Positions 24,073 through 33,435 of a stretch of 64,000 nucleotides of DNA are shown here, in pieces. A program made the position numbers and the translations under genes. The notes beneath the pieces were generated by a model. It was given only the letters and a program-made list of their open reading frames with translations, made no database searches and had not been told where the DNA came from. Positions within the stretch are counted from its first letter, which is position 1; every line of letters begins with the position of its first letter. Source of the stretch: an uncultured Oscillospiraceae bacterium (GTDB lineage: Bacteria; Bacillota; Clostridia; Oscillospirales; Acutalibacteraceae); NCBI GenBank assembly GCA_949283785.1, contig CASDTR010000018.1, positions 1 to 64,000 on the forward strand. The letters are read 5' to 3'.

Positions 24073-25920
24073 TTACACCTGTGAAACGTAATACTTAGCC
24101 TGAGATGTCCAAAGACGATAATATTTTCCGTTTTCGTCGCTGAGCAGCTCATCATGTGAACCAAACTGGACAATTTGTCCTTTATCGAAAACCATGATTT
24201 TATCGCAGAAGCGGCAGGAGGAAAGGCGATGTGATATATAAATGGCAGTCTTTCCTTTGGTAAATCCGTTAAAGCCGCTATATATTTCAAACTCTGATAT
24301 CGGGTCAAGAGCGGCAGTAGGTTCGTCGAGAATTACAAAGGGGGCATCACGGTAAAGCGCACGGGCGATGGCTATTTTCTGCGCCTCACCGCCTGAAATT
24401 TCAACTCCGTTGTCGTCAAGCTTTTTGTAAAGTACCGTTTCTTCTTTTTTATCAAACTCCTTTACTCTGTCAGCAATTCCGGCCTCTTCAAGACATCGCC
24501 AAAGTTTTTCTTTATCATATTCTATTGAGGTGCTGACGTTCTGCGAAAGGGGAACGGCAAAGAGCGAAAAGTCCTGAAAAACTACGGAGAAAATAGACAT
24601 ATACTCCTGTATATTATATTTTTTGATATTTATTCCGTTAAGAAGTATTTCTCCATCTGTCGGGTCATAAAGACGGCAGAGAAGCTTGATAAATGTACTT
24701 TTGCCTGAACCGTTGGCACCTACAAAGGCAAGGTGTTCACCTACTTTGAATTTCATAGATACATTTCTGAGTGCGTAGGAGTCTGAACCGGAATATTTAA
24801 AGCTGACATTTCTGAATTCGATTTCATAGTCGTTATCGGTTCTTTTTTCAACAGGGAGAGTGCCGAAATATCTGTCGGAATCATATTCCTTTATTCTTTT
24901 CAAATAGCTTATATTTTTTGCCCATGTTGTGGTCATCATGGGAATAGAAGAAAGCTGAGTTATAGCGGGAATAAGCACCGGAATAATACCTACAATTATC
25001 ACAATATTGTCAGCGGTAAATGAACCGCTGTATGTTCTCAGAGCAATATATCCGTAGAAAATTCCTATTAGCAGAGCCTGAAACGCCGAAAGCAATAAAT
25101 GATAAATTTTAACTTCATTTAGTTCGTTAAGACTTAATTCCTTTACCTCATCTACATGTCTCTGATGCTCACACTCTATAAAACTTTCAGCGTTATAAAC
25201 TCTTATATCCTTTGCATTTTTATAATTTTCAGAAAAATCAAACCAATATTTAAACAATCCGTAGTTTCTGTACATACTGTCCATATGCAGCACATTGATT
25301 TTAGATAACTTATTTCCTGTTACTATCATTGCAGCTGCACAGAGAATGAAAAGCAGAAGCGTTAAAACTGCGGCGAACCATGAGGTAGCAAAATTGCTGC
25401 TATCGAAAGTCAGAATTTTATATATAGTTGGAATGATTATTATGAGTGAATATATTAAACCAAAACCTCCGTCCAGAACATCGGATAAAAACATTATATA
25501 AACTCCGATCGCTCCACCGTTATTGTTCATAACAACGTTATATGATTTTAAGAGATCTTGAAATTTTGAATTTTCAAGTATAGCATAGTCTTTTTTTGAA
25601 ATCATCTCTGAAAAAATCTTTTTTTCATAAGAAACTATTTTATTTAAGTTATTTGTATTTACTTGCTCTGCTATTTTTGTAAACACCGATAATATAAACA
25701 CTGTCAAAACAGAACCTGCGGCATATACAGCTATTTCTTTCGGGGAATTACCCGAAGAAATCTGAGCGGTTATCTGTGCAGAAAACCAAACAGCAACAAT
25801 CACTGCCGAATGATTCAGCAATGCGCAAAGAATAAGTATCGGTACAGAACTCTTAGAAGCAGATTTTGAAATTTCCGTGGCAAAGCGAAGAGTTGCAATA
25901 TTTTCTTTCAGTGTCTTCAT
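24073..25920 (-). CDS. ABC exporter half-transporter (permease-ATPase fusion), subunit B
   Basis: A 615-residue type I exporter half: about six transmembrane segments in the first 330 residues, then an ATPase with Walker A GANGSGKSTF, signature VEISGGEAQK, Walker B FVILDEPTAALD and H-loop YISHRLSS. Its start overlaps the stop of the upstream half by 4 nt, so the two probably form a heterodimer. No C39 peptidase domain is present, so it does not cleave a double-glycine leader itself. The substrate (peptide, drug or lipid) is unknown; the neighbouring two-component system suggests inducible export. Confidence 0.9.
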   Translation of the reverse strand: MKTLKENIATLRFATEISKSASKSSVPILILCALLNHSAVIVAVWFSAQITAQISSGNSPKEIAVYAAGSVLTVFILSVFTKIAEQVNTNNLNKIVSYEKKIFSEMISKKDYAILENSKFQDLLKSYNVVMNNNGGAIGVYIMFLSDVLDGGFGLIYSLIIIIPTIYKILTFDSSNFATSWFAAVLTLLLFILCAAAMIVTGNKLSKINVLHMDSMYRNYGLFKYWFDFSENYKNAKDIRVYNAESFIECEHQRHVDEVKELSLNELNEVKIYHLLLSAFQALLIGIFYGYIALRTYSGSFTADNIVIIVGIIPVLIPAITQLSSIPMMTTTWAKNISYLKRIKEYDSDRYFGTLPVEKRTDNDYEIEFRNVSFKYSGSDSYALRNVSMKFKVGEHLAFVGANGSGKSTFIKLLCRLYDPTDGEILLNGINIKKYNIQEYMSIFSVVFQDFSLFAVPLSQNVSTSIEYDKEKLWRCLEEAGIADRVKEFDKKEETVLYKKLDDNGVEISGGEAQKIAIARALYRDAPFVILDEPTAALDPISEFEIYSGFNGFTKGKTAIYISHRLSSCRFCDKIMVFDKGQIVQFGSHDELLSDENGKYYRLWTSQAKYYVSQV

Positions 25921-27740
25921 AAAACTTCACCTCCGCTTATTTCTTCATTATAGTAATAGCTTTGCATATAATACATTTTATAATAGTCGCCTTTTTTCTC
26001 CATAAGCTCTTTATGTGTTCCTGTTTCGGTAATTTCGCCATCCTTTATGAAAATCACTTTATCACAAAAAGCAGTGCTGGCAAGGCGGTGAGAAATGTAA
26101 AACGAAGTTCTTCCCTTGGTGATTTCGCTGTATTTAGTATAAATATCATTTTCCGCAATGGGATCGAGTGCGGCGGTAGGCTCATCAAGAATCATGATAG
26201 GAGCTTCTTTATATATTGCACGGGCAAGGAGTAGCTTTTGAGTTTCACCGCCGGAAAGTTCTACGGCATCAGGAAATAAGTCATTGTGCAGTTTAGTATT
26301 TACTCCTCGGGGAAGAGATTCGATTTTTTCACCGAGTCCTGCAAAGTCAATTACTTTATTAAGTTTATCTCTGTCAACATCTTCGCATAATGCTATGTTC
26401 TTTTCAATAGATGCCGGCATAGTGAAGATATCCTGAAATACTGCTGAAAAAAGTTTGCAGCGTTCCTTTTTATTTAAACTGCCTGCGTCTTTTCCGTTAA
26501 TAAGGATTTTTCCCTTTGTTGGATTATAAAATCCTAACAGCAGCTTCATAGCGGTTGTTTTACCCGCTCCGTTCATACCGACAATAGCCACTTTTTCGCC
26601 TGCTGAGGCTTTAAAATTAAAATCTTTTATTACATCTGTTTTTCCGTCATAGCTAAAGCTGACGTTTTGAAACTCTATTTCACATTTTGCAGGAACTTCT
26701 TTTATAATTTCAACTGCCTTTTCATCATCTTCCAAATCAAGATATTTTCTGAAATCGTCGCACCAAAGATGCGAATGATATATCATATTAATTTCATTAG
26801 ATATTGTGGTTATCCAGTTAACTGCACCGGTTATAACCGAATAATAAAAGACAAAGTCTCCGGCAGTGAGTTTTCCTTCTGAATAAAGATGAATAAGTAT
26901 GGCAAATGTTGCGCCGTCACGCAGCAATACCAAAAGCGCCTGCAAAAATGTAAAGAAACTGTACCTTTTCAGCATGCGGTTTAATATGATTTTTTTATCA
27001 AGAATCAGCAAATCTATCAACGGAGAGAACCATGAAACCATATTAAAAATTTTCATATCTTTAGCCGGTCTTGGATTCGTTGTTTCCCATGCAAGATAGT
27101 ATGTTTTTTCATTATTGCTGCTCAGAGCGTGAAAAAATTTGATTTCGTCTTTTGCGATAATCAAGCACAAAAATAGATTAATAATTCCCGCTGTAAGAGC
27201 TATTGCAATAATAAGGGGGGCAGCCAGTGCAATTATTGCCATAAAGGCTGAAATACCAGAAAAAGTTATAATTACCTGACAGCAGCTGTTTATAATTGCT
27301 CCGGCTCCATCAGCATTGCCAAACATACGTTCAGCTTTCAATAAAATTTTGTGTTTTTCATGATTTTCAAGATTTTCATAATCTGTTGAAAGATTTTTTG
27401 CCAAAAATCTATTTTCAAAGTAGTCAAATCTTAAACGGTTTACAAAATAGTAATAATACATCTCATGATATTTCTGCATTGCACCAAAAATAATGTTCAG
27501 CACAGCAAAAGCCAGAACAGCGGTAGCAAGAACTTCCGGCGAAATATTGCCGGTTACGGTATCCACAAGTACTTTCAGCATTACCGTAGCGGCAAGAGGG
27601 GAGAGAATACTTGGAATTATTTTACAGAGCATCGTTCTGTAAACCTTACCGTCGTAGTCACGGTTTTCCTGCCTGAGCATATCGAGACAGTATTTTGTGT
27701 TCTGCCAAAAGGTATATTTGGTCTTTTCTTTTTCTTTCAA
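25917..27740 (-). CDS. ABC exporter half-transporter (permease-ATPase fusion), subunit A
   Basis: The partner half (about 607 residues), with membrane segments in the first 330 residues and an ATPase with Walker A GMNGAGKTTA, signature VELSGGETQK, Walker B MILDEPTAALD and YISHRLAS. Both halves keep canonical Walker B Glu, so there is no obvious degenerate site. The start is uncertain: TTG 27740 lies 4 nt after AAGGTGAG, while GTG 27749 is 3 codons upstream and overlaps the binding site. First gene of the exporter pair, about 90 nt downstream of the histidine kinase. Confidence 0.88.
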   Translation of the reverse strand: MKEKEKTKYTFWQNTKYCLDMLRQENRDYDGKVYRTMLCKIIPSILSPLAATVMLKVLVDTVTGNISPEVLATAVLAFAVLNIIFGAMQKYHEMYYYYFVNRLRFDYFENRFLAKNLSTDYENLENHEKHKILLKAERMFGNADGAGAIINSCCQVIITFSGISAFMAIIALAAPLIIAIALTAGIINLFLCLIIAKDEIKFFHALSSNNEKTYYLAWETTNPRPAKDMKIFNMVSWFSPLIDLLILDKKIILNRMLKRYSFFTFLQALLVLLRDGATFAILIHLYSEGKLTAGDFVFYYSVITGAVNWITTISNEINMIYHSHLWCDDFRKYLDLEDDEKAVEIIKEVPAKCEIEFQNVSFSYDGKTDVIKDFNFKASAGEKVAIVGMNGAGKTTAMKLLLGFYNPTKGKILINGKDAGSLNKKERCKLFSAVFQDIFTMPASIEKNIALCEDVDRDKLNKVIDFAGLGEKIESLPRGVNTKLHNDLFPDAVELSGGETQKLLLARAIYKEAPIMILDEPTAALDPIAENDIYTKYSEITKGRTSFYISHRLASTAFCDKVIFIKDGEITETGTHKELMEKKGDYYKMYYMQSYYYNEEISGGEVL

Positions 27741-27797
27741 GGTGCTCACCTTCCTTCACGTGAACTATACCACAAAATGCATTTTAAAAGTAAAAAT

Positions 27798-27824
27798 GTG
27801 CATGAACGGTATCTATTCATGCAC
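27798..27824 (-). terminator. Hairpin between the sensor kinase and the ABC exporter
   Basis: Perfect 9-bp stem GTGCATGAA / TTCATGCAC with a 9-nt loop. On the minus strand it is followed by ATTTTTACTTTT, so it could act as a partial terminator after the two-component genes. Confidence 0.55.
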
Positions 27825-27830
27825 GAACGG

Positions 27831-28553
27831 TCAAAGCGGGAGCATAACTTCCGTTGCAAAGACATCTTTTTCATCCTGACGGTTGACATATCCCGAATAT
27901 TTTGCGGCAATTGAGTCTATTCTTTTTAAGCCGTATCCATGGCTTTTACCCTTTGTAGAAAAATACTCTTTGCCGGATTTTTTTAGTTTTCCGCCTACGG
28001 AATTTGTAACGGAAATGTAAAGCTGTCCTTTAAATACTCCTATGTATATTCTGATGAATCGCTCTTTTTCATTTTCAATCTGCATTACCGATTCAATGGC
28101 ATTATCTATAAGATTACCGATTACGGCACATAAATCGGTTTCCGTAACCGTAAGTGAAGAGGGGACATGTGCGTCCGCTTTAATATTTATCCCTTTTCCT
28201 TTTGCAGATACAAGCTTACTGTTAAGTATAGCGTCAATCATGACGTTGCCTGTCTTAAGAACGGTGTCAATTTCCATCAAATCAGCATTCAAGGTTTTAA
28301 GGTAATTGTCAAGCAAATCATATTCCTTCATCTGTAAATGCGCTTTCATTGTCTGAATATGATTTTTATAGTCGTGCCTCCAACCCCTCACCTGACGGTA
28401 CATGCTTTCGACTTCCTCATAATGCTGTTTTAAAAGTGCATTTTGATAATCCTCAAGTTTTTTATCGGTATAGTATTTATTCATAAATCTTACAGTAAAA
28501 AACACTAAAATGAAAAGTAAGATTACCGCGCATACAATTATAGCTGTCTTCAT
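27831..28553 (-). CDS. Short GHKL histidine kinase (AgrC-like)
   Basis: A 240-residue sensor kinase with only one N-terminal membrane helix (about residues 3-23) and then a dimerisation and ATPase core. The phospho-acceptor region reads RGWRHDYKNHI (HDxxNH-type, as in AgrC, group 10 kinases), followed by the N-box VIGNLIDNAIE and a glycine-rich GYGLKRI. AgrC proteins normally have six membrane helices for peptide sensing; that sensor is missing here. It overlaps the response regulator stop by 4 nt (ATGA). Confidence 0.85.
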   Translation of the reverse strand: MKTAIIVCAVILLFILVFFTVRFMNKYYTDKKLEDYQNALLKQHYEEVESMYRQVRGWRHDYKNHIQTMKAHLQMKEYDLLDNYLKTLNADLMEIDTVLKTGNVMIDAILNSKLVSAKGKGINIKADAHVPSSLTVTETDLCAVIGNLIDNAIESVMQIENEKERFIRIYIGVFKGQLYISVTNSVGGKLKKSGKEYFSTKGKSHGYGLKRIDSIAAKYSGYVNRQDEKDVFATEVMLPL

Positions 28554-29266
28554 GAGATTTTCCCCTTATAGTAAGAAATAAAAGCATCGTTTACATCGTT
28601 ATACATTCTGCGGCTTACGGGAACTGTTTTGCCGTTGTCCAGCAATATCTCATATTTCTTTATGAGCTTTACATATTTCAGGTTTACTCCGTATGAACGA
28701 TGGCACTTGACGAATTTACCCGCTGAAAGCTTTTCCATGACTGAATTTATTCCGCTTTTCACCTCCAGTACTTCACTGTCGGTGAAAAGGGACGTACTGT
28801 GGGAAAACGCTTCTATATATTCTATTTCGTCCTCATAAACAGCAATCGTTTCCCCGTCGCTTTCAAACAGAACTTTTTTATCGTCTGCATGGTTGCTTCT
28901 TGCAGCGGCTGCGGAAAGAGCTTCAAAAAGTCTGTTTTCGTCGATGGGTTTTAAAAGATAATTGACTGCGTAAACATTATATCCTTCTCCGATATAATCT
29001 GAAATCCCCGTTACAAAAATTATGCTTATTTTATCGTTTAGCTTTCTGAGCTGCTTGGCAAGCTCCAGTCCGTTTTGTCCTGACATTTGTATATCCAGCA
29101 CGGCGATATCAAAATGGTTTTTGCCATAGGCAAACCAGAATTCCTCCGCACTTTCAAAAAGGCTGAGCGAACAGGTTACGCTCATTGTATCCGACCACTT
29201 CTTAATAATACCGCCTAAGTATTCGAGCTGCTCCTTCTCATCATCACATATAGCTATCTTAATCAT
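28550..29266 (-). CDS. LytTR-family response regulator (AgrA-like)
   Basis: A 238-residue regulator: a CheY-like receiver with acidic ICDDEKEQ, phospho-Asp in VLDIQMSGQNG and Lys in LLKPIDENR, then a LytTR DNA-binding domain (about residues 135-235) with ECHRSYGVNLKY-like core (sequence shows VKCHRSYGVNLKYVKLIKK). It probably activates the exporter genes next to it in response to its partner kinase. A GGAGGA site precedes ATG 29266. Confidence 0.9.
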   Translation of the reverse strand: MIKIAICDDEKEQLEYLGGIIKKWSDTMSVTCSLSLFESAEEFWFAYGKNHFDIAVLDIQMSGQNGLELAKQLRKLNDKISIIFVTGISDYIGEGYNVYAVNYLLKPIDENRLFEALSAAAARSNHADDKKVLFESDGETIAVYEDEIEYIEAFSHSTSLFTDSEVLEVKSGINSVMEKLSAGKFVKCHRSYGVNLKYVKLIKKYEILLDNGKTVPVSRRMYNDVNDAFISYYKGKIS

Positions 29267-29479
29267 TGATGCGCTTTTTCCTCCGAAAAATTATCTGAAA
29301 ACTGATGTATCATACAACATAAGATCAATTGTTTATCGTATATTTTAACATAAAGCGGACGTGCATTCCATAGGTAGATTTGTTTAAAAAGCCGCAAATT
29401 TTTCTTTTCTGAAAACACATCCGTTAAAAAATTGACAGTTTATTGGTTTTATACAACAAGCTTATTCATTATTTTGACT
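29267..29479. other. Intergenic region between the divergent two-component and V-ATPase genes
   Basis: About 210 nt of AT-rich DNA without a credible gene. It holds the RBS of the response regulator on the minus strand and a short TGTAT-C-ATACA inverted repeat near 29307. No convincing minus-strand promoter or LytTR direct repeat pair could be fixed by eye. Confidence 0.4.
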
Positions 29480-29480
29480 A

Positions 29481-29508
29481 TTGTTTTTTGCGCTTATGGT
29501 GTTATAAT
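29481..29508 (+). promoter_or_regulatory. Promoter of the V-type ATPase operon
   Basis: TTGTTT (29481-29486), 16-nt spacer, and an extended -10 TGTTATAAT ending at 29508. The RBS and first gene follow within 50 nt. Confidence 0.6.
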
Positions 29509-29553
29509 TAATGACAGATTTTAAGATTTTGCTTTTTATTGCGAGGTGGAAAT

Positions 29554-29865
29554 ATGGATGATATGCTCAAGGTGCTTATGGATATGGATGCAGCCGCCAG
29601 AGACCGCACCAATGAAATTGAGGCCATGAGAGAAAACAATGAAAGCCGACTTGCTGCGCAAAAATCCGAGATAATTGAAGAGAAAATGAAGGACGCACAG
29701 CTGCGAGCAGATAAGGAGGCCTCTCGTATATCCGACGAGACCGAAAGACAAATTGAAGAGATTAAAAGTAAAAGTCAGAAATCATTTTCAGATATGAAAA
29801 GGGCAGCAGAAGCAAACAGAGAAAAATGGGTTGATGAAATAGTTGCGAGGGCTTTGAGCAATTAA
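29554..29865 (+). CDS. V-type ATPase peripheral stalk subunit (G/H-like coiled coil)
   Basis: A 103-residue protein that is nearly one continuous charged helix rich in Glu, Lys, Arg and Ala, the form of the peripheral-stalk subunit called G, H or NtpF in bacterial V-type ATPases. It pairs with subunit E in the stator. ATG 29554 follows GAGGTGG; an earlier in-frame ATG at 29539 precedes the RBS. Identity rests on shape and operon position, since such coiled coils carry little specific sequence. Confidence 0.75.
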   Translation: MDDMLKVLMDMDAAARDRTNEIEAMRENNESRLAAQKSEIIEEKMKDAQLRADKEASRISDETERQIEEIKSKSQKSFSDMKRAAEANREKWVDEIVARALSN

Positions 29866-29897
29866 GTTTCATAATGTGAAAGGAAGGTGAATTCCTT

Positions 29898-30947
29898 ATG
29901 CTTTCAAAGTTTGCAGCTAATTCAATTATGGCAAAAGCCCATGCTCTGTACGGGCGAAGACTGACCGCAAAAAACTATGCAGATTTGCTTGCCTGCAAAA
30001 GCGTAGGGGAAGCGGCTTCTTATTTAAAGACACGTACGGCATATGCCGAAGTTATGGAAAACTGTGCCGCTGCTTCTCTTCACCGAACACAGCTTGAAAC
30101 CATATTAAAGCAAAGGGTTTTCAATCAATGTATCTCCCTTTGCAGATATGAGATGTCGATAGGTCAGGATTTCTATAAATATTTTATGATTTTGGGGGAT
30201 ATTGAGCAGATTATTACCTGTCTGCGCCTGTTATCCACCTCAGATCCTCACGATTATCTTATGGTTATACCTGATTTTTTCAATCAGCATACGGAAATAG
30301 ATTTGTATACCCTTGCCTCAGCAAAAAATATGAAAGGGGTTCTTGAGGCTCTGAACGGTTCTCCATACAGAGAGATCATTGAACCTTATTTTACTGAAGA
30401 TGTAAACAATATCAGTATAACTCAAATTGAAGCTGCCTTGGAAGAGTATATGTATCGTGAGATTGAGCGACTCGTTTTTTCCTCTTTTCCTAAAAAAACC
30501 GGTGAGGAAATTATGGATTATTTCAAAACCAGAGCTGATTTGTTTTACATTGTACGTTTATATCGAGCTAAGAAATTTTACGGAAATAAAGATAATATAT
30601 TTTTGACCATGCAGTCGGAACGCGGCTATTCTTTGCTAAGAAGAAAAGTATTAGAGGAAATGAAAAACGCAAAAAGCTGCGACGAATTAATGGCTGTTGT
30701 AGATAAGAGCCTGTACGGAAGCGATTTCAGGCGTTTTGATTTTCAATACATTGAGGATTGCGTACATAGGGTAGCTTTTTACCGCAGCTTACGCAATTTC
30801 AGATATTCAACCAATCCTTATCTTATAATGCTCTGTTACGTCTATTTGGCGGAAACTGAACTGGAAAACGTTATCCATATTATTGAAGGTATACGTTATA
30901 ACGTTCCGAGAGAAGAAATAGCCTCTCTTCTTGTGGGAGCTGATTGA
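29898..30947 (+). CDS. ntpC: V-type ATPase subunit C
   Basis: A 349-residue soluble helical protein of the V-ATPase C/d family, which sits as a socket between the central shaft and the membrane ring. The N-terminus SKFAANSIMAKAHALYGRRL and the C-terminal KNFRYSTNPYL/YVYLAETELENVI-like region (ending with RYNVPREEI) fit the family. Preceded by AAGGAAGGTGA and followed by subunit I. Confidence 0.9.
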   Translation: MLSKFAANSIMAKAHALYGRRLTAKNYADLLACKSVGEAASYLKTRTAYAEVMENCAAASLHRTQLETILKQRVFNQCISLCRYEMSIGQDFYKYFMILGDIEQIITCLRLLSTSDPHDYLMVIPDFFNQHTEIDLYTLASAKNMKGVLEALNGSPYREIIEPYFTEDVNNISITQIEAALEEYMYREIERLVFSSFPKKTGEEIMDYFKTRADLFYIVRLYRAKKFYGNKDNIFLTMQSERGYSLLRRKVLEEMKNAKSCDELMAVVDKSLYGSDFRRFDFQYIEDCVHRVAFYRSLRNFRYSTNPYLIMLCYVYLAETELENVIHIIEGIRYNVPREEIASLLVGAD

Positions 30948-30968
30948 CATGTTAGGGGGGTATAAATT

Positions 30969-32894
30969 TTGGCAGTAGAAAAAATGAAACTGGTAAAGGT
31001 TGTCGGGGTTCTGAGCCATCTTGACGAGTTTCTGTCGGCAGCCTGTGCAGAAGGTTTCTTCCAGCCCGAACAGGCATCGCAATTTATTTCATCAAGCCTT
31101 GGATTTGAAGCGCTCAACGAAGAAAATCCGTATTCTACGCTTTTGCAAAAAATTGAAGAGCTTGCTTCTGCTTCGGGATTTAACCTGAAATCTGTCAAGG
31201 TGGATCCGCAGGATATGAGTTTTTCCGATGAATCGCAGAAATACATCTACGAGCTTGCTGATAAATTTGCCAAGCTTAATGACGAGCGAAAGCAGCTCGA
31301 AGAACAGCTCAAAACCTGTGAAGTGGCGATCGAACAGTATAACCATTTTACCGGTCTCGATATGAACCTTGAAAAAATATTGGAGTGTCAATACATAAAA
31401 TTCAGGTTCGGTCATATGCCTAAGGAGTCAAAAATCAAGCTGGCAGCTTATTCAGATAACGCAAGTCTTTTATTTGTACCTTGCTCCTCGGATAAAACCG
31501 ATGAATGGGGAGTGTACTTTGCTCCTAAGGAAAAAATAGCTGAGGTAGACAGAATATTTGCAAAGCTCGCCTTTGAACGGCTGAGAATTCCCGTAGCGGT
31601 AGGTACTCCGGAAGAAATCATTGTTGCAATCAATGAAAATATTGAAATTTTGAACAGTGAAATAAAGGAGTGCAACGAAAAAGCGCTGCAGAACTGGAAC
31701 AAGGAAGAAAGTAAATGTAATCTTGTTTATTCACAGCTTAAATACTTATCTTCGCTGTTCGAATTGAGAAAGTATGCAGAAGTTTACTATGATGGATTTT
31801 TTAATCTCAACTGGTTTTTCTACACAGGCTGGATACCCGAAAGCAAAACCGATGAGTTTGAAAAAATAGTAAAAAGAATTGATACCCTTTCTTTTGAATC
31901 TGAAACCGTATCTTCCGACAGTAAGGTACAGGCGCCTACGAAGCTGAAAAACAAGCGAATATTCCGTCCTTTCGAGTACATTGTAGAAATGTTCGGAGTT
32001 CCGTCTGCCGACGATGTTGACGTCACTTCTTTTGTGGCAATAACCTATACCGTTATGTTCGGCCTCATGTTCGGGGATCTCGGACAGGGCTTTGTGCTTG
32101 CCATCGCCGGATTTGTCATGTGGAAATTCATGCATATGGCAATCGGCAAAGTTTTGGTTCCATGCGGACTTTCAGCCATGGTAGCCGGAACCGTTTACGG
32201 GTCTTTCTTCGGTTATGAACACGCTCTCGACCCATTGTATCACGCCCTCGGATTTGCCGAAAAACCCGTTGACGTAATGGATTCCATTAACGGCATGCTT
32301 TTGATGGCAATAGGAATAGGAATTGTTTTGTTAGTGTGCTCCATGCTTATCTTTATGTATAAGAGCGTAAAGAATAAGCGGATAGGGGAGGCGCTGTTCA
32401 GTCAAAACGGACTTGCCGGAATTGTCCTTTATCTGTGCGGAGTGTGCTTCGTATTGGATTTTATGGGCGCCGAAAGCTTTTTGGCGAAGCCTGTTTTTGT
32501 CTGCGGAATGCTCGTTTCCATACTGATTATTTTCTTTAAGGAAATTCTCATCGGACTTGTTGATAAGCATCCAGACTGGAAACCTGAAAGCATCGGTGAT
32601 TTTATACTTGAAAATGCGTTTGAGATTTTTGAGTATATCCTTTCATTTTTCAGCAACACCGTTTCTTTCCTGAGAATTTCAGCTTTCGTACTTGTCCATT
32701 CAGGTATGATGATGGCGGTTTTTGCAATCGCTAAGGATGACAATATCATCGTTATAATACTCGGAAACATCCTCGTCATGTGTCTTGAAGCGCTGTTTGT
32801 TTCCATTCAGGCAATGCGTCTTGAATATTACGAATTGTTCAGCCGTTGTTATTCAGGCGAAGGCAGAACCTTTGAGCCTGTAAAAATAAATTAA
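30969..32894 (+). CDS. ntpI: V-type ATPase subunit I (membrane stator, a-subunit)
   Basis: A 641-residue subunit with an N-terminal cytosolic arm of about 335 residues containing coiled coil, then seven or so membrane helices. The segment FSNTVSFLRISAFVLVHSGM holds the conserved Arg that faces the proteolipid ring carboxylate, and LGQGFVLAIAG/GDLGQGF marks the second helix. It builds the ion half-channels. Starts at TTG 30969 behind TAGGGGGG; MAVEKMKLVKVVG is the family N-terminus. Confidence 0.95.
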   Translation: MAVEKMKLVKVVGVLSHLDEFLSAACAEGFFQPEQASQFISSSLGFEALNEENPYSTLLQKIEELASASGFNLKSVKVDPQDMSFSDESQKYIYELADKFAKLNDERKQLEEQLKTCEVAIEQYNHFTGLDMNLEKILECQYIKFRFGHMPKESKIKLAAYSDNASLLFVPCSSDKTDEWGVYFAPKEKIAEVDRIFAKLAFERLRIPVAVGTPEEIIVAINENIEILNSEIKECNEKALQNWNKEESKCNLVYSQLKYLSSLFELRKYAEVYYDGFFNLNWFFYTGWIPESKTDEFEKIVKRIDTLSFESETVSSDSKVQAPTKLKNKRIFRPFEYIVEMFGVPSADDVDVTSFVAITYTVMFGLMFGDLGQGFVLAIAGFVMWKFMHMAIGKVLVPCGLSAMVAGTVYGSFFGYEHALDPLYHALGFAEKPVDVMDSINGMLLMAIGIGIVLLVCSMLIFMYKSVKNKRIGEALFSQNGLAGIVLYLCGVCFVLDFMGAESFLAKPVFVCGMLVSILIIFFKEILIGLVDKHPDWKPESIGDFILENAFEIFEYILSFFSNTVSFLRISAFVLVHSGMMMAVFAIAKDDNIIVIILGNILVMCLEALFVSIQAMRLEYYELFSRCYSGEGRTFEPVKIN

Positions 32895-32923
32895 AATTAT
32901 TTGTATAATCGGAGGTATTTAAA

Positions 32924-33406
32924 ATGTCTGCAATTATCTATGCTATGATTATTATTCTTCCTATCGCTTTCCTTACTTTTTCAATCTATCGTATGTTCAA
33001 AAGACAGGCGGAAGGCCAGACGGTAAAAAAGTCACTTAAATCACATTTTGCAGGACTTGCTGTTTTAGCTGTTCTTATGGTTTGCCTTGCATTTACAGCT
33101 TCCGCTGCAAATGAGAATGACAGCACAGCTGCCGATAACAGCACTGCCGTTTCTCAGCAGTCCGCAGAGGAAAACGCAGAGACTGCCTCTGATTCAGGCA
33201 ACGGACTTGTAATGATCGCTGCCGGTCTTGCTATGGGTCTTTCGGGTATCGGCGGAGGTATCGCCGTTGCTGCCGGTGCTCCCGCAGCCATTGCAGCTAC
33301 AAGCGAAAATCCCAAGTCTTTCGCAAAATCCATGATTTTCGTTGCTCTCGGTGAAGCTATCGCTATTTACGGACTCGTTATCGCAATCATGATAATGAAC
33401 AGCTAA
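32924..33406 (+). CDS. ntpK: V-type ATPase proteolipid subunit K with an N-terminal extension
   Basis: A 160-residue subunit. The last 75 residues form the single ring hairpin: helix 1 contains MGLSGIGGGIAVAAGAPAAI and helix 2 contains IFVALGEAIAIYGLVIAI with the ion-binding Glu. Ahead of it are two further hydrophobic segments (about residues 3-25 and 45-65) and a polar Ser/Thr/Glu/Asn linker that would lie outside the membrane. The second extra segment ends in TASA-A, resembling a signal peptidase site, so the N-terminal part may be removed. No Gln is seen in helix 1, so coupling ion (H+ or Na+) cannot be stated. Confidence 0.9.
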   Translation: MSAIIYAMIIILPIAFLTFSIYRMFKRQAEGQTVKKSLKSHFAGLAVLAVLMVCLAFTASAANENDSTAADNSTAVSQQSAEENAETASDSGNGLVMIAAGLAMGLSGIGGGIAVAAGAPAAIAATSENPKSFAKSMIFVALGEAIAIYGLVIAIMIMNS

Positions 33407-33435
33407 CTAAATCTTTAATCCATGGTGGTGATTTT

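Noticed and set aside
27465..27914. A 149-codon plus-strand frame across the ABC exporter start and kinase end
   Set aside because: It runs antisense through two real genes and their spacer, and its residues are typical of antisense frames (many His, Phe and Asn).
29267..29553. Possible Agr-type autoinducer peptide gene between the response regulator and the V-ATPase operon
   Set aside because: Only very short frames (8-16 codons) without RBS were found on either strand.
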